From Criblamydia sequanensis CRIB-18 (GTDB lineage Bacteria > Chlamydiota > Chlamydiia > Chlamydiales > Criblamydiaceae), in contig NZ_CCEJ010000008.1 in the NCBI RefSeq assembly GCF_000750955.1, positions 186,001 to 250,000 of the forward strand: a stretch of 64,000 nt of DNA, written 5' to 3'. The position numbers and the translations under genes were made by a program. Under the pieces are notes generated by a model. That model had not been told where the DNA came from and did no database searches. It saw only the letters and a program-made list of their open reading frames with translations. This document shows positions 9,545 through 18,981 of the stretch, one piece after another. The stretch's first letter is position 1; each line of letters opens with the position of its first letter.

Positions 9545-9559
9545 AAAAGTACTTTTCTC

Positions 9560-9838
9560 TTACAAAAGCATTAGGGGAAACAGTATCGTGAATAAAAAAA
9601 TCGCGGCAATCAATCCAAGAATCAAAAAAGGACCCCCGCTTGAAGAATGAATGTATGTTGTTCTCCCTGAAAGAGGGTAGGTAGAGTCATAATAACTAAC
9701 AGGCGGCGGGCTGTAAGGACGGCTTGATACGAAAACTGGGCTTACGTGAACAGGTCTTGCAGGACGTTCGTCCGGAACATAAACAGGCGTCCCTCTACCT
9801 GATCTTGACCCGGGGATAACATGACCATTACCAAACAT
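9560..9838 (-). CDS. Small Pro/Ser-rich protein with C-terminal membrane helix, 92 aa
   Basis: Residues 1-65 are rich in Pro, Ser, Tyr and Arg and look disordered. Residues ~70-92 are a strong hydrophobic helix (FLILGLIAAIFLFTILF) at the very C-terminus, so it resembles a tail-anchored protein. An AGAGG seven bases before the ATG supports translation. It lies convergent to the histidine kinase (15 bp gap) and diverges from moxR with a 200 bp AT-rich spacer. No known family. Confidence 0.6.
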   Translation of the reverse strand: MFGNGHVIPGSRSGRGTPVYVPDERPARPVHVSPVFVSSRPYSPPPVSYYDSTYPLSGRTTYIHSSSGGPFLILGLIAAIFLFTILFPLMLL

Positions 9839-10038
9839 AAATAAACCTCTTTTTATTACTAATTATTACTATTTTCGAAAATCTTCGAGCTATCTCTAAA
9901 CTTTAATTAGTATTCTTATTTTTTTCTATAGATTTATCTTTATCGCTTGCGCTAACTTGAAAACTAAAGTATACGAAAGGTGAAATAAATTTTAGATTCA
10001 TTTGTAAGTTTAATAGCCTATTTTTACGGACTTTGTAA

Positions 10039-11004
10039 ATGCAGACTGATGAAACCGATCTTTCTTCCCATTTTGAAAATGCCAGAAAGGAAATGGCTAA
10101 AGTCATTGTCGGCCAAAAGCATGTGATTGACAATTTATTTATAGCACTTGTCTCTTCCGGGCATGTTTTACTAGAAGGGCTTCCCGGCCTTGCAAAAACA
10201 TTGATTGCCACAACGCTTGCCAAAGTGGTTTCCTTGGAATACAAAAGAATTCAATTTACCCCGGATCTTTTGCCTGCTGATTTAATCGGCCAAACTATTT
10301 TTAACCCGAAAGAAGGCACCTTCAGCATAAGGAAAGGGCCGATATTCACAAATGTACTGCTTGCCGATGAAATTAATCGTGCCCCGGCCAAAGTTCAGTC
10401 GGCCCTCCTTGAAATTATGCAAGAGCGGCAAGTAACAATTAGCAATGAAACCTTTAAAGCGGGCTCTCCCTACATTGTCCTTGCTACGCAAAATCCAATT
10501 GAACAAGAGGGAACCTACCCGCTTCCTGAAGCTCAACTAGACCGATTTCTTTTGAAAGTTAAAATTGATTACCCTTCTATAAAAGAAGAAAAAAGTATTT
10601 TAGAAAAAAACAAGCTGAAAGAGATCCCGAAAGTTGAAAGTATCTTATCTAAAGAGACGATTTTAAAGGCTCAAGACGTTGTAGACAATCTTTATATCGA
10701 TGAAAAAATCTTAGACTATATTTTAAGCATTGTTTTTGCGACAAGAGAGCCTAAAAAATACAACCTTAACTTGGAGCACCTTATTCTATATGGCGCATCT
10801 CCAAGAGCTAGCATCGCTTTAAAAAATAGCGCTAAAGCAAATGCTTTTTTGGCAAATAGAAATTATGTAACACCCCTTGATGTTAAGCAAGTGGCGTACC
10901 CTGTTCTTAGACATCGTTTGAGAAGAACTTATGAAGCTGAAGCCGAAGGGGTCACACCCGATCATATTATCGATGAAATATTAAAAAAATTGCCTGTGCC
11001 TTAA
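10039..11004 (+). CDS. MoxR-family AAA+ ATPase
   Basis: AAA+ ATPase of 321 residues, the normal size for MoxR. The Walker A loop is GLPGLAKT (~residue 48), Walker B is LLADEINR (~110), and the following APAKVQSALLEIMQERQV is the family hallmark. MoxR ATPases work as chaperones with von Willebrand factor A (VWA)/DUF58 proteins in envelope stress or cofactor insertion. The next gene (5 bp gap) is exactly such a DUF58 protein, so the three genes 10039-12913 form an operon. No ribosome binding site is obvious at the ATG. Confidence 0.93.
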   Translation: MQTDETDLSSHFENARKEMAKVIVGQKHVIDNLFIALVSSGHVLLEGLPGLAKTLIATTLAKVVSLEYKRIQFTPDLLPADLIGQTIFNPKEGTFSIRKGPIFTNVLLADEINRAPAKVQSALLEIMQERQVTISNETFKAGSPYIVLATQNPIEQEGTYPLPEAQLDRFLLKVKIDYPSIKEEKSILEKNKLKEIPKVESILSKETILKAQDVVDNLYIDEKILDYILSIVFATREPKKYNLNLEHLILYGASPRASIALKNSAKANAFLANRNYVTPLDVKQVAYPVLRHRLRRTYEAEAEGVTPDHIIDEILKKLPVP

Positions 11005-11008
11005 AGCT

Positions 11009-11887
11009 ATGGAAGGGGAGCTAAAAAATCTTTTCGATAAAATTCAACGCCTTAAAATTGTCGCGTCCAAATTGGCCGATGGTTTTGCTGCAGGCGCTTA
11101 TAAGTCCGCATTTAAAGGCAAGGGTGTCGAGTTTGAGGAAGCTCGGGAATTCCAGGAAGGGGATGATTATAGGTCGATTGACTGGAATGTCACAGCAAGG
11201 CTCGGCACACCATACGTCAAACTTTATAAAGAAGAAAGGGATCTTCCTGTTTTTCTCTTGGCCGATATCTCTTCCTCCATGTTTACCGGAAGCCAAGCGC
11301 TAAAAAAAGACACGCTGCTTGACGCAGCAGCCCTGATTAGTTTTGCCGCTTTAAAAAATAACGATAGAGTCGGTTTGATTGCTTTTGCAGATGAAATTGA
11401 ATATTTTTTGCCCCCCGGAAAGGGAACCAGGCATACTTTAAGACTCTTACGGGACCTTTATTTAATGGAACCTAAAACAAAAAAAACAGATGTTAAAAAA
11501 GCTCTTTCCTTTTTAAGCAAAGTTTATAAAAAGAGGGCGATCTGTTTTCTTCTCTCAGATTTTCATTTTCCGGTGCCAATGAAAGAGCTTGCCCCTATTG
11601 CCATCATGCATGACTTTACAGCTGTTATTTTATCCGATCCTTTAGAAAAAACCATTCTCGATGCCGGGTTAATCACTTTTAAAGATCCGGAAAGTCAAAA
11701 AGATGTCCTTATTGATACAAGCAATAGAAATCGAATTAAAGCCTATGAAGAACAGGTAGAAAAAGATCTTAAGGAATGGAAAAGAGCTTTAGGCAAATCT
11801 TCTGCGTCCTGGGTTGAAATTGACACAAGAACGCCCGTTGAGAAACCTATGCGCCAATTTTTTGAAAAGCGTAAGATCAGGCATTAA
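11009..11887 (+). CDS. DUF58 / von Willebrand A-like domain protein
   Basis: Standard 292-residue DUF58 protein, the usual partner of MoxR. The family core REFQEGDDYRSIDWNVTAR is at ~residues 46-64. It is followed by a VWA-like metal-binding site (LADISSSM, DxSxS pattern, ~85). An AAGGGGAG-like purine stretch lies just inside the gene rather than before it, and translation may be coupled to moxR (4 bp between stop and start). By family knowledge it is an adaptor for the MoxR ATPase at the inner membrane; the client is unknown. Confidence 0.92.
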   Translation: MEGELKNLFDKIQRLKIVASKLADGFAAGAYKSAFKGKGVEFEEAREFQEGDDYRSIDWNVTARLGTPYVKLYKEERDLPVFLLADISSSMFTGSQALKKDTLLDAAALISFAALKNNDRVGLIAFADEIEYFLPPGKGTRHTLRLLRDLYLMEPKTKKTDVKKALSFLSKVYKKRAICFLLSDFHFPVPMKELAPIAIMHDFTAVILSDPLEKTILDAGLITFKDPESQKDVLIDTSNRNRIKAYEEQVEKDLKEWKRALGKSSASWVEIDTRTPVEKPMRQFFEKRKIRH

Positions 11888-11890
11888 AAA

Positions 11891-12913
11891 ATGGGTAAAT
11901 ACAAATTTTTTAGCCCTTTTTTGTTCTCTATCCTGCTTTCGTTTTCCCTTTTTAGCGTGGAGAATAAAGATTTTTCCCTTTTGATAAAGATGGACCGAAA
12001 GGAGGTATCGGTTTTTACCCCCTTCGAGGTAAGCCTTGCGATTTCCCATCCGGAAGGTTGGAAAGTTAATGAGAAACATTGGTTTGAAATTTTGCGTTTA
12101 TTCAAGGAAATGATTCCAGATCTTAAAGTACGGGATATAGAAAAACTTAGTGAGACAAAAACTAATGTTATTTACAAAATTCAACTTGAGGCGGAGTCTC
12201 CCCATGAAATTAAGGCCTCCTTTGGGGTAATACCTTTCACAAATAGTGAAGGAAATGCAATCTTTATAGCTTCGCCTTCCTTCAAAGTAAAAGCCAAAGA
12301 ATCTGATTCAGCTTTTTCTCAAGAGATTGAAGGTTTCTACCCGCTTTCTCAAAATCTTCCTCTTGAAATAGATAAAGAGATTAAGAGGTTAGGTCAGGGT
12401 CAGGATAGAATTACAGCAGATACGAAACTTTTTATCGAAAATAAAAAAGAAAAGAGAAGGTTTGTTTTCCTATCGCTTTTAACTCTTGCCCTTCTTGTCT
12501 CCTTTCTACTTATTTATGCGTTTGGGTTTTTTAGAAGTTTTAGTAAAGCCCCTCTGAAACAAGAAAGCCCGCTCTCTTTAAAAAATAAGCTCTTAAGGAA
12601 AATCCATCGCCTTAAAACGATAACCTTAGAGTCTAATGAAGACACCCGTCATTTTTACAGCGAAATGACGCAACTCTTAAGAGAAGCTGCCATTTATAAG
12701 GGGAATTTACTTGCCTTATCTCAAACTAAAGAAGAGTTTCTAAGTTCCATGAAAGACAAAGCAGATGAGAGTGAACTTAGTTTTCTCGGCCGTCTTCTAG
12801 AAAGCGGGGATCTTGTTAAATTTGCAAAAGGAGCGCTTCCCCGGGAAGAATGTTTAAATGATTTGAATATATTGGAAAAATGGATTAATAAACTGTTTTA
12901 CGGGAAGAACTAA
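11891..12913 (+). CDS. BatD/DUF4381-like membrane protein of the MoxR operon
   Basis: 340 residues with an N-terminal signal peptide (FSPFLFSILLSFSLFSV), an extracytoplasmic part to ~residue 190 that starts like a BatD beta-sandwich domain (DRKEVSVFTPFEVSLAI), one membrane helix (~195-217, FVFLSLLTLALLVSFLLIYA) and a cytoplasmic helical tail that resembles DUF4381 (HFYSEMTQLLREAAIYKGN). It begins 3 bp after the DUF58 gene. In the classical aerotolerance (Bat) operon, moxR and DUF58 genes are followed by DUF4381, two VWA proteins, a TPR protein and BatD. Here one protein seems to do both end roles and the VWA genes are missing. Assignment rests on weak motifs plus context. Confidence 0.62.
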   Translation: MGKYKFFSPFLFSILLSFSLFSVENKDFSLLIKMDRKEVSVFTPFEVSLAISHPEGWKVNEKHWFEILRLFKEMIPDLKVRDIEKLSETKTNVIYKIQLEAESPHEIKASFGVIPFTNSEGNAIFIASPSFKVKAKESDSAFSQEIEGFYPLSQNLPLEIDKEIKRLGQGQDRITADTKLFIENKKEKRRFVFLSLLTLALLVSFLLIYAFGFFRSFSKAPLKQESPLSLKNKLLRKIHRLKTITLESNEDTRHFYSEMTQLLREAAIYKGNLLALSQTKEEFLSSMKDKADESELSFLGRLLESGDLVKFAKGALPREECLNDLNILEKWINKLFYGKN

Positions 12914-12931
12914 ATCATAAGTGTTTTCGCC

Positions 12932-13945
12932 ATGGCCGTTAACATCTATAAAGAGCTTGAGAAAATCGACTTTAATAAGAAAGTCGGTTCTTTGACAGAT
13001 GATGGCACCCTTTTTCTTGAACATGAATGGACAATTGATGAAGCGACAAACTTTTTAAGGAATTTCCCCAAAAGATCTGAACTGCGCTGGTTTTATGTAT
13101 TGGACAAGGAAAAAAAATTAAAAGGTGTCATTTCTTCTCATAATCTTCTGCTTGCAAAGTCTTCAAATAAAGTTAGAGACATCATGGATGAAAGCCCTAT
13201 CTCCATAAAAGCAGAAGATTCCTTAAGCCACGCCATTCATACGATGAATGAATTAGAGCTGCTTTCCTTGCCGGTGATTGATCATACAGGCGCCTTTCTT
13301 GGAATATTCGAAATGCAAGCAACGCCTGAAATCGGTAAAAAAGAATCTCTTAAGAAGAAAAAAATGATTTATGGAGACATCTTTCAGATGATCGGTCTTT
13401 CTGTTGAAAAGGCCGATTCCAAAGGTGTATTTTCCTCCTTTTCTCATCGAATTCCTTGGCTTATTGGAAATTCTCTTGCCGGGTTTGCGTGCGCTATCAT
13501 TGCGGGTCTTTATGAACATGTCCTTCAAAAGGCCATTATTTTAGCGACATTAATCCCCCTTATTCTAACGTTGAGCGAGTCGGTTTCCATGCAAGCTATG
13601 ACTTTAAGCCTTGCGATCCTAAAGAAAAAAGAAATTCCTTGGAAAAATCTTTTTTTTAGAATCGGCGAGGAGTGGAAGACGACGTTTCTTCTCTCCATTG
13701 CAGCCGCTTGCTTTGTAAGCTTAGCGTCCTATTTTTTCTTAGGGTCAAGACTGCCTTATCTTGTGGTTTTCGCAACCATTATCCTCTCTATGTTTATTGC
13801 GGCAACTTTTGCCGTTTTAGCCCCGATTATCGTTCATAAATTAAAATTGGACCCGAAAATCGCCTCAGGCCCGATAGTTCTTGTTTTTGCTGACATTATG
13901 ACTACTTTTGTCTACCTTTATCTTGCTAGTATCTGGCTTTTATAG
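12932..13945 (+). CDS. MgtE-type Mg2+ transporter, lacking the N domain
   Basis: 337 residues, about 110 shorter than normal MgtE. A CBS-domain pair covers ~residues 30-140 (MDESPISIKAEDSLSHAIHT is the second CBS start). Five membrane helices follow from ~165. The pore signature ESVSMQAMTLSLAI corresponds to the GGNAGxQSxT region of MgtE, and DPKIASGPIVLVFADIMTT is the last-helix segment that carries the Mg2+-selective Asp. The N-terminal superhelical regulatory domain is absent. CBS domains in this family sense cytosolic Mg2+ and gate the channel. It lies 18 bp after the MoxR operon and may be cotranscribed. Confidence 0.85.
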   Translation: MAVNIYKELEKIDFNKKVGSLTDDGTLFLEHEWTIDEATNFLRNFPKRSELRWFYVLDKEKKLKGVISSHNLLLAKSSNKVRDIMDESPISIKAEDSLSHAIHTMNELELLSLPVIDHTGAFLGIFEMQATPEIGKKESLKKKKMIYGDIFQMIGLSVEKADSKGVFSSFSHRIPWLIGNSLAGFACAIIAGLYEHVLQKAIILATLIPLILTLSESVSMQAMTLSLAILKKKEIPWKNLFFRIGEEWKTTFLLSIAAACFVSLASYFFLGSRLPYLVVFATIILSMFIAATFAVLAPIIVHKLKLDPKIASGPIVLVFADIMTTFVYLYLASIWLL

Positions 13946-14196
13946 ATCGTCCGGATTTGACAAATCGTTCCATAAAAATTTATAATAAAACTTGGTAAAA
14001 GACGACGGTTGCAATCTGTTTTTTCACATTCTTAAGCTCCCTGAAGCTGCCCCATTTTAAAATTTCATTCTTTTTGTGGTAAATTTTATCAAAATTTGTT
14101 AAGTTAATGGGTCTTAGTTAAATAATTATTATTAATAACTACCTTCTTTCAATATCTAAAGTTTTTCGTTAAGAAGGTTCATTGAAAGGATAGCCC
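13946..14196. promoter_or_regulatory. Intergenic leader of the suf operon
   Basis: This 250 bp stretch holds no ORF. Just before sufB there is a good ribosome binding site (AAAGGA, six bases before the ATG at 14197). An AT-rich tract (AATTATTATTAATAAC, ~14122-14138) could be part of a promoter. I see no recognisable IscR- or Fur-like operator, so the regulation of the suf operon is undetermined. Confidence 0.35.
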
Positions 14197-15639
14197 ATGT
14201 CGTCAGAAGGGTCGATGAAACAGGCCAATGAAGAGTATAAGTACGGCTTTACGACCGAGGTGGAAACAGAACGCCTTGAGAAAGGGTTAAACGAGGGAAT
14301 CATACGCGAGATCTCAAGAATTAAAGGAGAGCCCTCATTCCTACTCGACTTTAGATTAAAAGCTTATCGCCGATGGCTTGAAATGGAAGAGCCAAGTTGG
14401 GCAAACGTTAGCCATCCCCCAATCGATTATCAAGATATCTGTTATTACTCAGCTCCAAAGAAAAAAGGGCAAATTAATAGCCTGGATGAAGCGGACCCCG
14501 AAGTTTTAAAGACCTTTGAAAGGCTTGGAATCCCACTCGATGAGCAAAAACGTCTTGCGAATGTGGCGGTTGACATGATCTTTGACTCTGTTTCTATCGG
14601 CACAACTTTTAAGAAAAAGCTTGAAGATGCAGGCGTTGTTCTTTGCTCTATTTCAGAAGCGGTTAAAATCTATCCCGAACTTGTCGAAAAATATTTGGGA
14701 ACTGTCGTTCCGATCGGGGATAACTTTTTTGCAGCCTTGAACTCAGCTGTTTTTAGCGATGGCTCCTTTGTCTATATTCCAAAGGGGGTTAGATCTCCTA
14801 TGGAACTTTCAACCTATTTTAGGATCAACGACAAAGAGTCCGGCCAATTTGAAAGAACCTTAATTATTGCCGAGGAAGGCTCTTATGTAAGCTATCTTGA
14901 AGGTTGCACAGCGCCGGCTTATGATAATAACCAGCTTCATGCCGCGGTTGTTGAATTGATTGCTCTAGACCGGGCTGAAATCCGTTACGCGACTGTTCAG
15001 AACTGGTATTCCGGAAATCCGAAGACAGGCGAGGGCGGTGTTTACAATTTTGTCACAAAAAGAGGTAAATGCGCCGGTAAAAGGTCTAAGATTTCGTGGA
15101 CGCAAGTGGAAGTTGGCGCTGCCATTACCTGGAAATACCCAAGCTGCATCCTTCAAGGGGATGATTCTGTCGGAGAATTTTATTCGATCGCCCTGACAAA
15201 CGGCAAAATGCAAGCCGATACAGGAACCAAGATGATCCATCTAGGTAAAAATACTACCTCCACTATTATTTCAAAAGGAATTGCGGCCGACCATTCTTCA
15301 AACAGCTACAGGGGGCTTGTAAAAGTGGCTCCTAAAGCTACGGGAGCAAGAAACTATACCCAGTGCGATTCCATGCTTGTCGGCAACTTATGTTCTGCCA
15401 ACACCTTTCCTTACATTGAAGTTGGCAACGACAAGTCTGAAGTTGAACATGAAGCCTCGACATCAAAAATGAATGAAGATCAAATTTTTTATCTGGAATC
15501 GAGGGGTATCGATACGGAAAGCGCGATTAATCTGATTGTCAACGGCTTTTGCAAGGAAGTAATAAGCGAGCTTCCAATGGAATTTGCCCTTGAAGCGCAA
15601 AAACTTTTAGCTATAAAACTCGAAAACTCTGTAGGTTAA
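14197..15639 (+). CDS. sufB: Fe-S cluster scaffold SufB
   Basis: SufB, 480 residues, the normal length. It forms the SufBC2D scaffold on which nascent Fe-S clusters are built in the cytosol. Family features visible here include [20 protein letters not shown] (~residue 190), [20 protein letters not shown] (~235) and the C-terminal SRGID...NGFCKEV region. The start ATG follows an AAAGGA. The order sufB-C-D-S is the same as in other chlamydiae (CT684-CT687 in C. trachomatis). sufC starts 3 bp downstream. Confidence 0.98.
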   Translation: MSSEGSMKQANEEYKYGFTTEVETERLEKGLNEGIIREISRIKGEPSFLLDFRLKAYRRWLEMEEPSWANVSHPPIDYQDICYYSAPKKKGQINSLDEADPEVLKTFERLGIPLDEQKRLANVAVDMIFDSVSIGTTFKKKLEDAGVVLCSISEAVKIYPELVEKYLGTVVPIGDNFFAALNSAVFSDGSFVYIPKGVRSPMELSTYFRINDKESGQFERTLIIAEEGSYVSYLEGCTAPAYDNNQLHAAVVELIALDRAEIRYATVQNWYSGNPKTGEGGVYNFVTKRGKCAGKRSKISWTQVEVGAAITWKYPSCILQGDDSVGEFYSIALTNGKMQADTGTKMIHLGKNTTSTIISKGIAADHSSNSYRGLVKVAPKATGARNYTQCDSMLVGNLCSANTFPYIEVGNDKSEVEHEASTSKMNEDQIFYLESRGIDTESAINLIVNGFCKEVISELPMEFALEAQKLLAIKLENSVG

Positions 15640-15642
15640 TCC

Positions 15643-16413
15643 ATGGCGACCCCCATTATTGAAATAAAAAACCTAGCCGCTGAAATAGACGGCAATTCCA
15701 TTTTACAAGACGTTAATCTGACGATCCATCCCGGTGAAATTCATGCCATTATGGGTCCGAATGGAGCCGGAAAGTCTACTTTAGCAAAAGTCTTAGCCGG
15801 ACACCCCTCTTACGAGGTGACAAAAGGCGAAGTCCATTTTAGAGGCAAAAATCTTCTTGAGCTATCACCCTCGGAGCGCTCCCATCTTGGCCTTTTTATG
15901 AGCTTTCAATACCCTCTTGAAATTGCAGGCGTCACTAATTTTAGATTTCTTGAAACGGCCTACAATGCCCATCTTAAGGCTAAAGGGCTTAAAGAAGTGA
16001 CAAAACCCGAATTTGAAAAGTTTTTGGAAGAGCGTATGGAAATGATGGAAATTAGACCGGAATTTCTAAAAAGAAGTTTAAATGAAGGTTTCTCAGGGGG
16101 GGAGAAAAAACGAAATGAAATCCTCCAAATGTCTATTCTAGAGCCTTATCTTGCGATTTTAGATGAAACAGACTCGGGGCTTGATATTGATGCCATGAGG
16201 ATTGTGGCATGCGGCGTTAAAAAACTCATGAGCCCTGAGAGATCGCTTGTTTTAATCACCCACTATCAGCGTTTACTAAATTATATCCAACCGCAGTTTG
16301 TCCATGTGATGCTTGATGGCAAGATTGTGGAATCAGGAGGCCCTGAACTTGCTTTAACCTTGGAAGAGCGCGGTTATGACTGGCTTGAGAAGGGAGAGGA
16401 AGTAGCCGAATGA
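15643..16413 (+). CDS. sufC: Fe-S assembly ATPase SufC
   Basis: ABC-type ATPase of 256 residues that powers the SufBCD scaffold. Walker A is GPNGAGKST (~residue 38), the signature motif is FSGGEKKRNE (SufC-specific, ~147), and Walker B is LAILDETDSGLDID (~168), typical of SufC where DETDSGLD replaces the usual DEPT. The stop overlaps the sufD start by four bases (ATGA), which indicates translational coupling. Confidence 0.98.
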   Translation: MATPIIEIKNLAAEIDGNSILQDVNLTIHPGEIHAIMGPNGAGKSTLAKVLAGHPSYEVTKGEVHFRGKNLLELSPSERSHLGLFMSFQYPLEIAGVTNFRFLETAYNAHLKAKGLKEVTKPEFEKFLEERMEMMEIRPEFLKRSLNEGFSGGEKKRNEILQMSILEPYLAILDETDSGLDIDAMRIVACGVKKLMSPERSLVLITHYQRLLNYIQPQFVHVMLDGKIVESGGPELALTLEERGYDWLEKGEEVAE

Positions 16414-17717
16414 TGACGCAAGGACAATCCCGGGAAGAAATATTTTTAGACAATCTTGAGCGCATTTATAATGAATATGTGGAAGGCGATTCGCTCCAGC
16501 GTTTTAGAGTTAAGGCCTGGGATCATTTTCAGGAACTTGGCTTGCCGGAGAAAAAAGATGAGCCTTACCGTTACATCAAGCTCCGGGAGCTTTTTTCTAA
16601 AAATATTGTAGCTTCTTTTCCAACCGAGCGTAAAGAACAAGATATCGCCCCTTTTATATTTAAAGAATGCGAATCTTCTTGCATCGTTTTTATCAATGGC
16701 TTTTTTAGACAAGAGCTTTCAAAGCTTGAGGGCATCCATGACCAAGTTGTCATCTCTCCTCTCTCGAGGGCCACAAGAACCTATGGAACTTTTTTAAATA
16801 GCCACTTTGCGAGAACGCTGAAAGAAGAAACCGATCCTTTTGCAGCTTTAAACGCAGCCATGCATAAAGATGGCGTCTTTATCTATGTACCCCCCGGCAT
16901 CCAATCGAGGACGCCGATTCAAATTCTTCATGTCATCGATACGGAAGAGTTCCCGATGCTTGTAACCCCAAGGCTCCAAATCTTTTTATCTACGCAAGCA
17001 GAAGCCGATTTTCATGTTTCTTATGCTTCTCTTTCGGGAAAAGATTATATTATTAATGGAGTCATGGACTTTGCCCTTGAAAACAATGCCCAGACAAAAA
17101 TTTCGTTAAGTTCTTTTAATTTAGATGAATCTGTTTGGCATTTAGATGCTATTAGAGCTCACTTAAAAAGGGACTCCAAATTTACAAGCTATACAGTTAA
17201 TAATTGCAAGGGTGTTGTAAGACAGGATTACCGTGTCACTTTAGCTTCTGAAAATTCAGAATGCGCGATTGATGGCGTTGCGTTTTTAGATGAGAAAGCG
17301 GAAGGCCATGTGCATGTTCTTGTTGATCACCAAACGATGAATTGCAGGTCAAGACAGCTTTTTAAAAATGTGCTTAAAGATTTTTCTAAATCCAGCTTTG
17401 AAGGTAAAATATTGGTCAGGGAAACCGCCGATGGCACAGATGCTTTTCAGCTTAATAACAACTTACTTTTAAGTGAAAGAGCTCATGCGGATAGCAAGCC
17501 TAACCTAGAAATTTTTGCAGCTGATGTCAAAGCCTCCCATGGAGCCACTATTGGCAGATTGGATGAAGAAGAGTTGTTTTATCTTGAGTCTCGAGGATTA
17601 AGCAAGGATCTGTCCAAAAATATACTTATCGGAGCTTTCTTGAAAGAGGTGGTTGAAATGATTCCTCTGGAGTCTTTAAGATCTCTTTTAAGCAACCAAG
17701 CAGACAATTATATCTAA
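16410..17717 (+). CDS. sufD: Fe-S assembly protein SufD
   Basis: SufD, 435 residues, paralogue of SufB and third part of the SufBC2D complex. The C-terminal half carries the conserved beta-helix motifs VLVDHQTMNCRSRQLFKNVL and SHGATIGRLDEEELFYLESR, which identify the family. Two ATG codons in tandem (16410 and 16413) overlap the end of sufC. The N-terminal ~100 residues are divergent, as usual in SufD. Confidence 0.97.
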   Translation: MMTQGQSREEIFLDNLERIYNEYVEGDSLQRFRVKAWDHFQELGLPEKKDEPYRYIKLRELFSKNIVASFPTERKEQDIAPFIFKECESSCIVFINGFFRQELSKLEGIHDQVVISPLSRATRTYGTFLNSHFARTLKEETDPFAALNAAMHKDGVFIYVPPGIQSRTPIQILHVIDTEEFPMLVTPRLQIFLSTQAEADFHVSYASLSGKDYIINGVMDFALENNAQTKISLSSFNLDESVWHLDAIRAHLKRDSKFTSYTVNNCKGVVRQDYRVTLASENSECAIDGVAFLDEKAEGHVHVLVDHQTMNCRSRQLFKNVLKDFSKSSFEGKILVRETADGTDAFQLNNNLLLSERAHADSKPNLEIFAADVKASHGATIGRLDEEELFYLESRGLSKDLSKNILIGAFLKEVVEMIPLESLRSLLSNQADNYI

Positions 17718-17730
17718 TAGGTCGAATATT

Positions 17731-18969
17731 ATGGAAAAAGCGGTAGAGCTTGATCTTAAGCTTAAGCATGCAAGAGAAGATTTTCCTATGCTATCAAAAA
17801 CGATGCATGGAAAGCCGCTTGTTTACTTGGATACGGCTGCAACCGCTCAAAAGCCGAATACGGTCATTGACGCTATCGACGATTTCTATAGAGACCACTA
17901 TGGGACTGTTCATAGGGCGGTGTATGAGCTTTCTACCTTATCGACCGTAAATTACCAAAAGACAAGAGAGAAAGTTCGGGATTTTATTCATGCAAAAGAA
18001 GCGCATGAGATTATTTTTACAAGAGGAACGACAGAATCAATTAATTTAGTCGCCTACTCTTTTGGCAAAGCATTTATTAAACCCGGCGATGAAATTCTAA
18101 TCTCCGAGATTGAACACCACTCAAATATCGTTCCCTGGCAGATTATGGCAGAAGATAGGGGAGCGATTCTTCGTGTGGCCCCTGTAAATGATTTAGGGGA
18201 ACTTGATCTTGACGCTTTTAAGAAAATGCTAAATGAAAAGACTAAACTTGTATCTATTGCCCATATCTCAAATGCCCTAGGAACTATCCATCCCGTTAAA
18301 GAAATCATTAATTTAGCTCATAAAGCCGGAGCTAAAGTTTTAATTGATGGAGCGCAAGCTAGCGGACACATGACAATTGATGTTCAAGATCTTGATGCGG
18401 ACTTTTATGTTTTTTCAGGACATAAGCTTTATGGGCCGACAGGGATTGGGATTCTTTATGGAAAAGAAGCGCTTTTAGAGGCTATGCCTCCTTATCAAGG
18501 CGGGGGTGACATGATTCAATCGGTGACCTTCAAAAAGACAACCTACAATGTGCTTCCCCTAAAATTTGAAGCCGGGACGCCAATGATCGCAGAGGTCATA
18601 GGGCTTGGCGCGAGTATAGATTACGTCTCAAAAATTGGGCTTGATGTCATTTCAGAGCATGAAAAAAAGCTTTTGGAAATGGCTACAAAGGAATTGATTG
18701 CCATCCCGCATTTGAAAATAATAGGACAAGCGCGAGACAAAGCCGGCATTATTAGTTTTGTTCACGATAAAGCCCATTCATTAGATATTGGAACTCTCCT
18801 TGATTTAAAAGGGGTGGCCATAAGAACCGGGCATCACTGCGCGCAACCTGCCATGAAACGCTTTAATGTTGAGTCTACGGCAAGAGCCTCTTTTGGCCTT
18901 TACAATACTCCTGAAGAAGTCCTCTATTTTATTAATAGCTTAAAAGACACTCTTCGTCTTCTTTCTTAA
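17731..18969 (+). CDS. sufS: Cysteine desulfurase SufS
   Basis: PLP enzyme, 412 residues, that takes sulfur from cysteine for Fe-S cluster assembly. Seen: YLDTAATAQKP near residue 32, the PLP-binding FSGHKLYGPTGIG with the Schiff-base Lys in GHKLYG (~230), and the active-site loop Cys in RTGHHCAQPAMKRF (~372), the group II SufS signature. It follows sufD by 13 bp. No sufE or sufU homologue is next to it; the sulfur acceptor must be encoded elsewhere or be SufB directly. Confidence 0.98.
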   Translation: MEKAVELDLKLKHAREDFPMLSKTMHGKPLVYLDTAATAQKPNTVIDAIDDFYRDHYGTVHRAVYELSTLSTVNYQKTREKVRDFIHAKEAHEIIFTRGTTESINLVAYSFGKAFIKPGDEILISEIEHHSNIVPWQIMAEDRGAILRVAPVNDLGELDLDAFKKMLNEKTKLVSIAHISNALGTIHPVKEIINLAHKAGAKVLIDGAQASGHMTIDVQDLDADFYVFSGHKLYGPTGIGILYGKEALLEAMPPYQGGGDMIQSVTFKKTTYNVLPLKFEAGTPMIAEVIGLGASIDYVSKIGLDVISEHEKKLLEMATKELIAIPHLKIIGQARDKAGIISFVHDKAHSLDIGTLLDLKGVAIRTGHHCAQPAMKRFNVESTARASFGLYNTPEEVLYFINSLKDTLRLLS

Positions 18970-18981
18970 AGGTTTTTTACT

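Noticed and set aside
9545-9556. AAAAGTACTTTT palindrome between the kinase and the 92-aa gene
   Set aside because: No loop and only A/T ends; too simple to call a terminator or operator.
9903-10244. 113-codon minus-strand ORF
   Set aside because: Mostly antisense to moxR, no ribosome binding site, no family pattern.
14116-14140. Recurring AT-rich tracts such as AATTATTATTAATA before several genes (also near 30220, 52540, 61305)
   Set aside because: The genome is AT-rich and the tracts share no fixed spacing to starts; a regulatory element cannot be claimed by eye.
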